A stretch of 64,000 nucleotides of DNA from Gammaproteobacteria bacterium (GTDB taxonomy: Bacteria > Pseudomonadota > Gammaproteobacteria > Burkholderiales > Nitrosomonadaceae). Positions within the stretch are counted from its first letter, which is position 1. Each line of letters begins with the position of its first letter. Of this stretch, positions 19,001 through 27,137 are shown in pieces. The position numbers and the translations under genes were made by a program. Location: assembly GCA_015709635.1 (NCBI GenBank), contig CP054180.1, positions 2,294,001 to 2,358,000 of the forward strand, written 5' to 3'. Below the pieces are notes generated by a model. That model was not told where the DNA came from. It did not search any database and was given only the letters and a program-made list of their open reading frames with translations.

Positions 19001-19483
19001 ATCCAAGCCGGCATCCCAGCGGTACAATTCTTCGCCAGCGCACACGAGGACTACCACGCCCCCGGCGACACCGCCGATAAAATCGACTCCGCCGGACTGG
19101 TCAAAGTCGCCGCCATCCTGAAAGAAGCCAGCGAATACCTCGCCAACCGCATCGAACCGCTAACGGTCACGCTGTCATCCGCTCCCGCCCCTGCTGAATC
19201 CACCAAACCCACAGAAAAACGCAAAACCAGCCTCGGCACCGTTCCCGATTTCTCGTACCAAGGCGAGGGCGTGCGCATCGACAACACCCTCCCCGGCTCC
19301 CCGGCGCAACAAGCCGGACTGCAACCCGGCGACATTTTGATTCAACTGGCTGGGCAGCCGATCAGCGATTTGGCATCGTATGCGGCGATTTTGCGCACGC
19401 TGAAAGCGGGGGGAAAAACTGAATTAGAATACCGGCGAAATGGCAAGTTGAATAAGATTGAAGTGATGTTGATTGAACGTTAA
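16088..19483 (+). CDS. Large exported peptidase: M1-like, M28 and PDZ domains fused
   Basis: 1131 residues. After a signal peptide (cleaved near 26) comes an M1-type gluzincin domain with HEILH (H303, E304, H307) and the third ligand E325 in GNWAEGLTAY. The usual GAMEN exopeptidase motif is not present; ENFWETGYGMPSF stands near its place. From about 745 to 1020 there is an M28 aminopeptidase with five ligands: H833 and D835 region (AHYDHLG), D857 (GADDNASG), E891/E892 (TGEEANLLGS), D920 (NLDTVGR) and H990 (HEDYHAPGDTADKI). A PDZ domain ends the protein (about 1040-1128, GVRIDNTLPGSPAQQAGLQP). Two peptidase sites in one periplasmic or envelope protein suggest stepwise peptide trimming, which is inference. 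It stands alone between divergent and convergent neighbours. Confidence 0.9.
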   Translation: MQKSLKLATACLIFTVLLFNSLMAAASNTTFHHHMEIQLSPDTSEIVVSDRIQIPDHVRSAKEPVQLEFFLHAGLSITDVQGATIQADENEVALKSRPISIRHYRVTLAPEQQEFTLQYDGQIHHAVQGPGQEYARSFGSTPGVISPEGVFLANASAWYPQFGDALVSFQLDIQIPSGWDVVSQGSLLRENGASETQHVVWEEKQPQDDIYLIAAKFQRYAQSAGAVNALVYLRNADQPLAQKYLDATAQYIAMYNKLIGPYPYSKFALVENFWETGYGMPSFTLLGPKVIRFPFILHSSYPHEILHNYWGNGVFVDYAKGNWAEGLTAYLADHLINEQRGKGDEYRRDVLQKYADFVGKEKDFPIIRFVSRHSASSEAVGYGKTMMFFHMLRLELGDEVFTKALRRFYQQFKFQQATFADLLTTFNAVTGKDLTQRFEQWVQRAGAPDLVLRSAETEPHGDGYKLTLTVEQTQAGEAYRLQVPVAVTLAGEDMATESHIVVERPRQTVEMTFAHRPIRIDLDPRFDVFRRLDNREIPSALSQGFGAEKPLLILPTQEQKAVLEAYRALAANWQKTQSNPLEIVTDEQLKTLPEDRTVWILGWQNRFAGALPKALADRGVAVQRQQLQLERKSYPQAGHAMVLTARQPADPGKTLLWVAADNPKAIAELANKLPHYRKYSYLVFKGDELTNIDKGQWPVLQSPLSQPVRQKDGYALDAALTAHAGITKPRRALAELPPVFSESRMMADITHLSHHSFKGRELGTPELDEAATYIAKQFQHIGLLPGGDDNSFFQTWQQDAGLPKGNITLRNIVGILPGTNPQLAGQSLVIGAHYDHLGTGWPDVRAAHQGKIHHGADDNASGIAVMLELARQIAPKWQPERTVIFVAFTGEEANLLGSRHYVRSSEKFPAGKIIAMLNLDTVGRLDNNPVTVFGIGTARELVHIFRGASFVTGIPVNAVQDDFGSSDQAAFIQAGIPAVQFFASAHEDYHAPGDTADKIDSAGLVKVAAILKEASEYLANRIEPLTVTLSSAPAPAESTKPTEKRKTSLGTVPDFSYQGEGVRIDNTLPGSPAQQAGLQPGDILIQLAGQPISDLASYAAILRTLKAGGKTELEYRRNGKLNKIEVMLIER

Positions 19484-19582
19484 AAACTATGATTCGATAT
19501 TCTATTTTGGAGTTGGAGTTGTCCCATTTTGATGAACACATTATGATCCAGCTCAAAGGAAACAACTCCAAAGTTTCTGCGC

Positions 19583-21217
19583 TTAAGGCGATTTACGTAC
19601 TTTTATGTACGAGGACTCAACTGAGGGTTTTGTCAAGTTATTGTTTTTGGTGTTTCTATCGGCAGGATTCGCATCGACGTCAATCTCTCCGGCTGGTGCT
19701 GGCTTATCAAGATCAGTATATTGCAATATGCCAAAGGGTTGAATTTCGTTGTCGGCTGGTAATTGATCGCGGTTCCAGCCTCCTCCAAGCGCGCGAATAA
19801 GCGCCACCGATGCTTTCAGTAGATCGGTCTTAATCATTACAGAATCGATGCTGGCTGTCAGCGTACCGAGTTGGGAATAAATGAGCTCGAGACTGGACGC
19901 CAAAGCACCCTTATAGAGTTCCATGGTAAGATCTTGTGTTTTACGTGCAGCGCCGACTGCGGCATCTTGCCGTTCGGCGGCAATAGTCATCCAATGCGTC
20001 TGGGCCAAGTTATTTTCAACTTCACGAAAGGCGCTCAGTACGGTCGAACGGTACAGATTTTCTGTCTCGCGATAGGCTGACCACGACTGTTGTAATTGAG
20101 CCCGGCGGTATCCACCCTGGAAAAGAGGAATGGAGAAAGAGGAACCATAAGCCCAGAAACTGTTAGCCAAGCTAAGCAGATTGAGTCCGGAATCCTCAAG
20201 CCCTCCTCCAAGCCGGAAGGATACGTTTGGAAAAAAAGCGGCACGTGCAATTCCAATGGTGCGGTTAGCCTGTGCCATCCGGCGCTCCATAGCGGCAATA
20301 TCGGGCCGGCGTTCAAGTAAAGTAGATGGAACTGTCTGTGGAAGGCTAAAATTCGCGGTAAGGAGGTTATCTACCGGTTCGAGTTTAAAACTAGCTGGAG
20401 CAAGATTAAGGAGAATTGCAATAGCCTGTTCCATCACTTTGCGCTCACCATGCATCAGAGCCAATTTTGACTCGGTAGCGTACAACAGAGACTCAGCACG
20501 CGCTACGTCGAGAGCAGAAGCGATCTTGCCTTCGAACTGAGTCTCTACAACAGTTAATGAGTAGTTATAAAGGTCGATCGACTGTTTGTAAATCGCGATT
20601 TGTGCATCCAGTCCACGCAGTGTGAAATAATTCGATGCAATTTCCGCCTGCAGAATAAGGCGTGCCAGTCCATAATCGGCCGCGCGTTCCTCAGCACGAT
20701 AGATTTTGGCTTGTGCGGCATTCCGGAGTTTCGACCAGAAATCCGGTTCCCAAGATGCGATTCCATCCATCAGAACTTGAGTATCGCTGTCAGGTTCTCC
20801 GGGAGCACGGAAGAGGGTATGATCGGATTGTCTGTTATTGCTGCCACCAAACCCAAAGCCCATTTGGGGGAAATATCGAGATCGTGCCTTCATCATTGCA
20901 TTACGTGCTTGAACAAACCGTTCGGCTGCAGCATGCAAGTCTGGATTGGCTGCCATCGCCTGTTCTACGAGACTGTCAAGAATTGGATCGTCATATAGTT
21001 TCCACCAGTCGGGCCGGAGTACATCATCCGACGGATTAGCTTTAACGAAAGAACTCGTTCCCTCCCAAGAATCCGGAACAACGAATTGAGGTTCTTGATA
21101 TTTGGGCGAAAGATCAAATGCAGGAAAAGTATTGCAAGCCGCCAGACTAACTGCCAGAAATAAGAAACTACCAAATCTTACGCCGAGACGACAGAGGTTT
21201 GAAAATATGGTTTCCAT
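19583..21217 (-). CDS. RND efflux outer-membrane channel lipoprotein (NodT/OprM family)
   Basis: A 544-residue TolC-type channel, the last gene of an operon with a membrane-fusion protein and an RND pump. The lipobox LAAC at about residues 25-28 marks a lipoprotein. The two repeated helical-strand halves of the family are seen (ANPDLHAAAERFVQARNAM and ERRPDIAAMERRMAQANRTI), with LFQGGYRRAQLQQSWSAY near the C-terminal half. The extreme C-terminus, past the usual RALGGGW, is about 60 residues long and hydrophilic. It converges on the peptidase gene with 99 bp between. Confidence 0.93.
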   Translation of the reverse strand: METIFSNLCRLGVRFGSFLFLAVSLAACNTFPAFDLSPKYQEPQFVVPDSWEGTSSFVKANPSDDVLRPDWWKLYDDPILDSLVEQAMAANPDLHAAAERFVQARNAMMKARSRYFPQMGFGFGGSNNRQSDHTLFRAPGEPDSDTQVLMDGIASWEPDFWSKLRNAAQAKIYRAEERAADYGLARLILQAEIASNYFTLRGLDAQIAIYKQSIDLYNYSLTVVETQFEGKIASALDVARAESLLYATESKLALMHGERKVMEQAIAILLNLAPASFKLEPVDNLLTANFSLPQTVPSTLLERRPDIAAMERRMAQANRTIGIARAAFFPNVSFRLGGGLEDSGLNLLSLANSFWAYGSSFSIPLFQGGYRRAQLQQSWSAYRETENLYRSTVLSAFREVENNLAQTHWMTIAAERQDAAVGAARKTQDLTMELYKGALASSLELIYSQLGTLTASIDSVMIKTDLLKASVALIRALGGGWNRDQLPADNEIQPFGILQYTDLDKPAPAGEIDVDANPADRNTKNNNLTKPSVESSYIKVRKSP

Positions 21218-21273
21218 TTTTACACCGCAAGTCAGTTATAGTCAGATGATCGAAATGATCGTTATGGTGCATG

Positions 21274-22524
21274 CTATCTGTTTAATGCTTGTTTTGGACT
21301 CGGATCCGGTATTTCTGAATGTGAGGCCGATTTCGACTCCTCACGTGATTCCACTGGTTCATTGATCATGTCATACCCCGGTCTAGGCGTTACAATTTTC
21401 ACCAAATCACCTTCAAGTAGGGCCGCGCTGGGATTGTTTATAAGCCGGTCCTCTGTTGTAACGCCCCCGCTTACTTCAACAGTAGCGTCGAGGAACCTGG
21501 TTACCGTGATTGGCTTGAAGCGAACACGGTTGTTTTCATCTACATAGGCAACTCGAACTCCCATTTCATCAAATACCATCGAACTGGATGGAATCGAGAG
21601 ATGATTATGCGCAACCTCTACGGTCAGATTGACTGACGCATAGGAGCCAGGCCACAGATCCCGCTCTTCATTTTCAATCACGAATTGGGTGACCACCGTG
21701 CGTGTGCTCTCATTGAAGCCGCGCGCAGTAGTTAGAAATTCGGCAGTGAAATGCCGGTTGGAAAATTGCGGCACCGTTAAATCGGCTTTCAAGCCATCAT
21801 GCATAACAGCACCGTATGCCTCGGGCACATTGACAAACAAACGCAACCGGCTGATGTCTGCGACAGTGAAAAGATTGCGGACTTCACCTTCCGGTGTACT
21901 GATAGTGCCTTCCTTATTGATGAAGTCTCCCACATTAATGCTACGGTTAATGACCACACCGTCATACGGTGCAACAATTGTTTTAAACCGAATTAATGCT
22001 TCATAGTTACTGACTCTTTGTTTGGCGGCATTGACTTTTGCCTGTTGGGCTTTGGCCTCGGCAACCTTCACCGAAATCGCCTGCTCGGATACCGCCTGGT
22101 TTTTACGCAAGGCGATATATCGTTCCGCAGTGAGTTTAGCAAGATTATTAAGGGCTATCTCCGACTCCAGATCCGCCTTGCTTTGCCGGTATTTGGCATC
22201 AAGAGCCGGCGCGTAGATTTCGGCAAGGATATCCCCTTTTTTCACGATCGCTCCCCAATCCTTGTACCACATTTTCACATAACCGGATACCTGGGCATAG
22301 ATCGGCGCCTGAAACCAAGCCTGAATGGTACCTGGAAGCTTGATAGTTTCTGTAGAAGGCAGTGGTTTGGCATAAACGATAGCCACCGTCGGAGTGTCAT
22401 TTTCAATCGCTTTCTCTGTTAAAGAAGCCATGTCTCGCTTGGATTCAATGATTCGATAACCCATGTAGACGACACCAAGAACGATCACCAAAATCATCAT
22501 GCTTTTTTGTTTTGATTTCTCCAT
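21274..22524 (-). CDS. RND efflux membrane-fusion protein (HlyD/AcrA family)
   Basis: The periplasmic adaptor of the tripartite pump. I chose the ATG at 22524 (protein begins MEKSKQKSMM, 416 residues) because an AAGGAG site lies about 9 bases before it and it overlaps the end of the RND gene only slightly. A longer frame to 22620 would overlap by 95 bp. After an N-terminal membrane anchor come the lipoyl half-motif (IYAQVSGYVKMWYKDWGAIVKKGD), a coiled-coil hairpin (SKADLESEIALNNLAKL to VNAAKQRVSN), the second lipoyl half (VAPYDGVVINRSINVGDF) and the beta-barrel region. The substrate is not clear. Confidence 0.92.
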   Translation of the reverse strand: MEKSKQKSMMILVIVLGVVYMGYRIIESKRDMASLTEKAIENDTPTVAIVYAKPLPSTETIKLPGTIQAWFQAPIYAQVSGYVKMWYKDWGAIVKKGDILAEIYAPALDAKYRQSKADLESEIALNNLAKLTAERYIALRKNQAVSEQAISVKVAEAKAQQAKVNAAKQRVSNYEALIRFKTIVAPYDGVVINRSINVGDFINKEGTISTPEGEVRNLFTVADISRLRLFVNVPEAYGAVMHDGLKADLTVPQFSNRHFTAEFLTTARGFNESTRTVVTQFVIENEERDLWPGSYASVNLTVEVAHNHLSIPSSSMVFDEMGVRVAYVDENNRVRFKPITVTRFLDATVEVSGGVTTEDRLINNPSAALLEGDLVKIVTPRPGYDMINEPVESREESKSASHSEIPDPSPKQALNR

Positions 22525-22525
22525 A

Positions 22526-25500
22526 TCATGAGTCTCCTTGTTGAAGGGCGTCTTGCTGCTCATTTTTAGAAGCGCTTCGCTTGCGACTGTAATAGATGAC
22601 GGCATACACACAGGGAACAAAAAATAAGGTATATACAGTTGCGAACGTCAAGCCGCCAATAACTGCACGACCCAGCGGCGCATTGGTGGATCCTCCCATA
22701 GCCATCGGAAGCATGCCCATAATCATGGCTGCTGCGGTCATCAGCACAGGACGAATACGCGCTTTGCCTGACTCAATAGCAGCTAGCAACGGGTCTCCAT
22801 GAATTTGGATACGCTCCCGTGCATAGGACACGACAAGTATGGAATTTGCCGTGGCCGTTCCCATAGCCATGATGGCACCTGTCAGAGCCGGCACGGAAAT
22901 GTTCGTCTGGGTCAGGAACAAAGCCCAGGCAATACCTGCTAAAGCGCCAGGTAAGGCCGTAATGATGATGAAGGGATCCAGCCATGATTGAAAATTGATG
23001 ACCAGCAGGAGATAGATCAGCACGACAGCCGCTATGAGGCCAATAATCAATTCGCCATAGGTAGTAACCATATTCGCGGCTTGTCCGGCGATTTGAACTT
23101 CGGAACCACGAGGGACTAGATCATCCATCTCATCAACAATCTTCTTGACATCATCCAGCACGCCGCCGAGCCCCCGCCCTTCGGCAGACACATAGACTTC
23201 GATCAACGGCATGATACCTCTGTGGGTGACCAGACCAGGCGTTCCCACCGGCGACAGCTTCGTCAGATTGCCCAGAAGCTGATAATCCTCATCCAAACCG
23301 CCATCCCCTATCTTTTTGACAGGAATCGTGTTCAAGTCATTTACACTTGCGACCTGAGGTTGAGGATTATATATGTTGATCTGATATGAAACCCCGGTTT
23401 TCAGATCCAGCCAGTATTTCTGATCGATCTGCTGAGTTCCGTTAGTCGTCACCAGCATATTCAGAGCAATATCCGTTTCACTCTTGTTAACGCCGAGTCC
23501 GAATGTCCTTTGACCCTCGACAAACATGGTTGGCGTACGCATGGTTTGCTGGATGACTACATCGGAGGAACCAGGGATTTTACGTAGCCTGGCTTGCAAC
23601 TGGCGCGCATACTCGTAGTTTCCGTATATATCCATCCCGTTGACCTGAACAGTAATCGGGGAAGGGGAACCGAAATTCAAAATCTTTGCTATCAGATCGG
23701 CTGGCTGAAATGTGAATTCACTTCCTGGATAGCGCTCTTTCAAACCTTTATGGAGAATTTCACGGAGATCCCACACTGCTGATTTTTCGTTGAACAGGGT
23801 GATCGTCAGGTCACAATCCTGCGTTCCGATAGTAGGCGTCGGAATAAACGCTAGGTTATGCGGTCCGACGGGTATGCCGCAATTGCTGACGATACCTTCG
23901 ACCTGCCCGGGAAGCAGTTCTTTGATATCGTTAGAAACAAGCGTGGCGATGCGGTTTGTGGATTCCATCCGTGTACCGAGGGGTGCCCGCATGTGCATCT
24001 GAATGGTTCCTGATCTGACTTCAGGAAAAAAATCACGTCCGTTGAAGTAGAATAAAATAAGAGAGATGAGCGCGAAAGCCAGCATGATCGTTGCGAGTCG
24101 GCGGCGATTCTCAATTGTGTATTCGAGCAATCCGCCATACCAAGCACAGAATTGAAGAAAGCGAGCCTCGAATCCCTTCTGAAAACGGGAGAAAATTCCC
24201 ATATGATGCTTTAATCTCTGCTGAAAACCGGCAAACCTCCCCGCTGGCTTTTCATCGCTCTGGTGAGATTCCTTTTCGTGTTCCTCTGCGTGAGGATGCT
24301 TAATCAGATATTTCGCCATGGTCGGCACAAGCGTACGCGACAGGATGAAGGACGCCAGCATAGCAAATATCACCGCCAGCGCCATTGGCTTGAACAAAAA
24401 ACCCGATACGCCAGAAAGCGTGAACAGCGGCAACCAGACAATGCATATACATAACGTAGCAAGCAGCGTCGGAATGACGATCTGATTCGCTGCATCAATG
24501 ATTGCTTCATCGAGCTCCTTACCCATTTCCAGGTGAGTATCGATGTTCTCGATCATCACCGTCGCGTCATCGACAAGAATTCCCACCGCCAGCGCCAATC
24601 CTCCCAGCGTCATGACATTCATCGACTCACCCAGCACTTGCAGGAAGATAAGGGAGGTTAAAATACACAACGGAATTGAAGTCGTAACAACCACCATGGG
24701 ACGCCATGAGCCCAGCATGACCATGACGATCAAACCGACCAGCAGACCGGCTATCGCCATCTCATGCGTAACCTCCTCAATGGATTCCTTCACGAAAACC
24801 GATGCATCGGTAATGATTTTGACATCCACATGAGACGGCACGATCTCCTTGATACGTGGAAGCGCTGCCCTGATGCCGTTGACTACGTCCAGGGTCGATG
24901 CCTCACCACTTTTCATGACGACAATAATGACAGCCTGTTTACCATCCACCATTACGGAATTTGTTTGCGGGGGACCTGCAAGCTGAACATCGGCGACGTC
25001 ACGCAAAAAAACGAAGGCATTACCTTCTCTTTTAATCGGAATACTATTGAATTCATCGATATCCGGCGGCATTGCGTTTGTCTGAACCATCCAGTCGGTC
25101 TGCTTGATCTTCATGTCACCCGCGGGCAACACGATATTCTGCCGATCGAAGGCCGCATGGATATCCGTTGGCGATACATTACGAGCCAACATTTTGTCTT
25201 TATCGAGGGATACCAAAAGCTGTTTGGGCTTTCCACCGTAAGGATGCGGAAGAATCGCCCCCGGAATCACTACAAGCAGGGGTCTGATTTGCGTATAAGC
25301 AAGATTATAGAGTTCTGCCGGCGTCATCTCATCTGACGTAACCTGCAGACTGGCAACCGCTACCGAAGATGCTTCCAAACGCATGATCATCGGCGGCGAA
25401 ATATCCGGTGGCAGCGCGTTGACAATGGTCTGGCTTATCGCTGTGACTTCCGCTTCAGCGCCAGGGAGGTTAGTATGTGGCTGAAGAAAAATATTTGTGA

Positions 25501-25774
25501 TGCTGATGCCATAGTACGCTTGACTGACGATATCCGAGATACCTTCCACCGTCGAAGTCAGCATGCGCTCGAAGTAAAAAGTGATACGACCGGACACATC
25601 CAGCGGCAACATACCGGCGTAAGCCCACACTACAGAAATTACGGGAATTTTGATAGCGGGAAAAACATCTGTCGGTGCATGCCGTATCGCTCTGATTCCA
25701 AATATAACAATCAGAATTGAAAGAACTACAAAGGTATATGGTCTTCGTAAAGCAATCAGTACAATCTGATTCAT
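22526..25774 (-). CDS. RND efflux inner-membrane pump
   Basis: A 1082-residue 12-TM proton-driven pump (AcrB superfamily). The TM4 acidic pair is present in GILVDDATVMIENID. The TM10 Lys seen in AcrB is missing: the matching segment reads MAMGTATANSILVVSYARE, as in a separate subfamily. A cytoplasmic loop before TM7 is histidine- and glutamate-rich (HPHAEEHEKESHQSDEK). The gene is first in the operon (RND, then fusion protein, then channel, all minus strand), with a GGGAG ribosome site. Substrates cannot be told from sequence. Confidence 0.92.
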   Translation of the reverse strand: MNQIVLIALRRPYTFVVLSILIVIFGIRAIRHAPTDVFPAIKIPVISVVWAYAGMLPLDVSGRITFYFERMLTSTVEGISDIVSQAYYGISITNIFLQPHTNLPGAEAEVTAISQTIVNALPPDISPPMIMRLEASSVAVASLQVTSDEMTPAELYNLAYTQIRPLLVVIPGAILPHPYGGKPKQLLVSLDKDKMLARNVSPTDIHAAFDRQNIVLPAGDMKIKQTDWMVQTNAMPPDIDEFNSIPIKREGNAFVFLRDVADVQLAGPPQTNSVMVDGKQAVIIVVMKSGEASTLDVVNGIRAALPRIKEIVPSHVDVKIITDASVFVKESIEEVTHEMAIAGLLVGLIVMVMLGSWRPMVVVTTSIPLCILTSLIFLQVLGESMNVMTLGGLALAVGILVDDATVMIENIDTHLEMGKELDEAIIDAANQIVIPTLLATLCICIVWLPLFTLSGVSGFLFKPMALAVIFAMLASFILSRTLVPTMAKYLIKHPHAEEHEKESHQSDEKPAGRFAGFQQRLKHHMGIFSRFQKGFEARFLQFCAWYGGLLEYTIENRRRLATIMLAFALISLILFYFNGRDFFPEVRSGTIQMHMRAPLGTRMESTNRIATLVSNDIKELLPGQVEGIVSNCGIPVGPHNLAFIPTPTIGTQDCDLTITLFNEKSAVWDLREILHKGLKERYPGSEFTFQPADLIAKILNFGSPSPITVQVNGMDIYGNYEYARQLQARLRKIPGSSDVVIQQTMRTPTMFVEGQRTFGLGVNKSETDIALNMLVTTNGTQQIDQKYWLDLKTGVSYQINIYNPQPQVASVNDLNTIPVKKIGDGGLDEDYQLLGNLTKLSPVGTPGLVTHRGIMPLIEVYVSAEGRGLGGVLDDVKKIVDEMDDLVPRGSEVQIAGQAANMVTTYGELIIGLIAAVVLIYLLLVINFQSWLDPFIIITALPGALAGIAWALFLTQTNISVPALTGAIMAMGTATANSILVVSYARERIQIHGDPLLAAIESGKARIRPVLMTAAAMIMGMLPMAMGGSTNAPLGRAVIGGLTFATVYTLFFVPCVYAVIYYSRKRSASKNEQQDALQQGDS

Positions 25775-26308
25775 ACTATGCTCCCATACTTCTTCAGTAA
25801 AAAAATCGCTTTATCCACAAATACTGCGCGTAAGAAGGAGATTTAATCCATTTGCAAACCCCTTCGCCTTTGTGAAGGTTTAGCGCGTTATTAATTTTCA
25901 AAAAATGGATGTATTCCCTAAAAAACCTCGGAAGCTTTCAACCACCCATCTATGTAGTTGCGCTGATTAAGACGAGGTGTCATGTTTTTTATCTTTCATG
26001 ACGGATTTATTGTTTCATTTATAAAATTAGATGTATATACGAGTGTAACCTTATGGCTAACCAAGTATTGAAGTTGTCCCCTTTGAACAGATGCTGAGTC
26101 AGCTCGAACATCCACCTTAACTCTTTTATGTACGAACCGATTCTTGACCTGACAATTGACCATCTCATTAGCCTTTACAATCAAGTCCAAAGCCTATAAT
26201 GAAGGATCTGTGTTAATGCCAGCTCGTACGAGAATACTTTTGTATCACCGCAGTATTAAAAAGTGAGACACAAATTTGCTCACTGAAAAAACGTAAGAAA
26301 ACTACATA
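25775..26308. other. AT-rich intergenic region, no gene seen
   Basis: 534 bp between the divergent RND operon and the zeta-like gene. No convincing gene, repeat array or RNA was found. Bases 26068-26132 share short blocks with bases 19514-19612 at the other end of the RND operon (GTTGTCCC, CAGCTC and the 13-mer CTTTTATGTACGA, in the same order), which may be traces of an old mobile element. Promoters for both flanking genes should be here. Confidence 0.4.
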
Positions 26309-26881
26309 ATGCCTACCTGCTGGATCATTGCCGATCCCAACGGCGCGGGCAAAACCACCTTTGCACTGGAATATCTGTCCAAGGTGGCGGACTGTGCTCA
26401 TTTTGTTAATGCCGATCTAATCGCAGCCGGCCTGTCTCCGCTGGTACCGGAACGCGAACTGATTGCGGCAAGCCGTATCTTTCTGAACGAGATTGAAAAA
26501 AACATCAGCCGCCAAGAGAATTTTGCATTCGAAACTACGCTTTCAGGGCGTAGTTATTTACGCCTGATCAATCGGTTGCAACGTGATGGTTGGCGGGTGG
26601 AATTGATCTATCTTGCCTTGTCCAGCATCAAAATATCGGAAATGCGTGTAGCTGAAAGGGTTGCGCATGGTGGCCACAATATCCCGTTGCGCGACATCGA
26701 GCGGCGTTTCCCGCGCAGCCCTGGCAATCTGTTCCAAGTATTCAGTCACAAAGTTGATCGCTGCACTTGTTTCATGAACGATGGTGAAAGTCCCATTTTA
26801 GTGTTTGAACAAAAAGGCGACAGTCGTGATATTCTCCACGAAGTTTATTATCAACAGTTATTAAAGAGCGTCAAGGAATGA
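26309..26881 (+). CDS. Zeta-toxin-like P-loop kinase
   Basis: A 190-residue protein with an N-terminal Walker A DPNGAGKTT (9-17), an NADLIA block, FAFETTLSGRSY (a zeta/PezT-like ETT motif) and VAERVAHGGHNIPLRDIERRF in the substrate/lid region. Zeta toxins phosphorylate UDP-activated amino sugars of cell-wall precursors. Many stand-alone relatives are uncharacterised. It overlaps the small gene downstream by 4 bp (ATGA), so the two are a unit that could be a toxin-antitoxin pair or a kinase with a small regulator. The order (large gene first) is opposite to epsilon-zeta. Confidence 0.75.
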   Translation: MPTCWIIADPNGAGKTTFALEYLSKVADCAHFVNADLIAAGLSPLVPERELIAASRIFLNEIEKNISRQENFAFETTLSGRSYLRLINRLQRDGWRVELIYLALSSIKISEMRVAERVAHGGHNIPLRDIERRFPRSPGNLFQVFSHKVDRCTCFMNDGESPILVFEQKGDSRDILHEVYYQQLLKSVKE

Positions 26882-27066
26882 AGATCACTCTGAAAACAAC
26901 ACCCTCGGAAGAAGGTCAGATAATCCTGGATTCGCTGCAAAAAGCTGTAACTCAGGCGCTTGAAAAGAAACGCCGCTTGGGCCAGTATGCCGTGGTGTGG
27001 CGGAGCGGCAAGCCAATAATGATCGGCGAGGATGCGCCGAAGGAATCAGAAAACTCTGTAAGCTAG
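26878..27066 (+). CDS. Small partner of the zeta-like kinase
   Basis: 62 residues, starting inside the last codons of the kinase gene (ATGA overlap). It has a helix-rich centre (ILDSLQKAVTQALEKKRRLGQ) followed by YAVVWRSGKPIMIGEDAPKE. The charged, compact make-up fits an antitoxin or modulator, but I recognise no named family. Coupling to the kinase is the main support for its being a gene. Confidence 0.65.
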   Translation: MKITLKTTPSEEGQIILDSLQKAVTQALEKKRRLGQYAVVWRSGKPIMIGEDAPKESENSVS

Positions 27067-27137
27067 AATTGCGATAAATAGCTGAACGTGCAAGGTAAGC
27101 GCTGGTTACAACGGCAAAAATAACCAGGCAACCGCCG

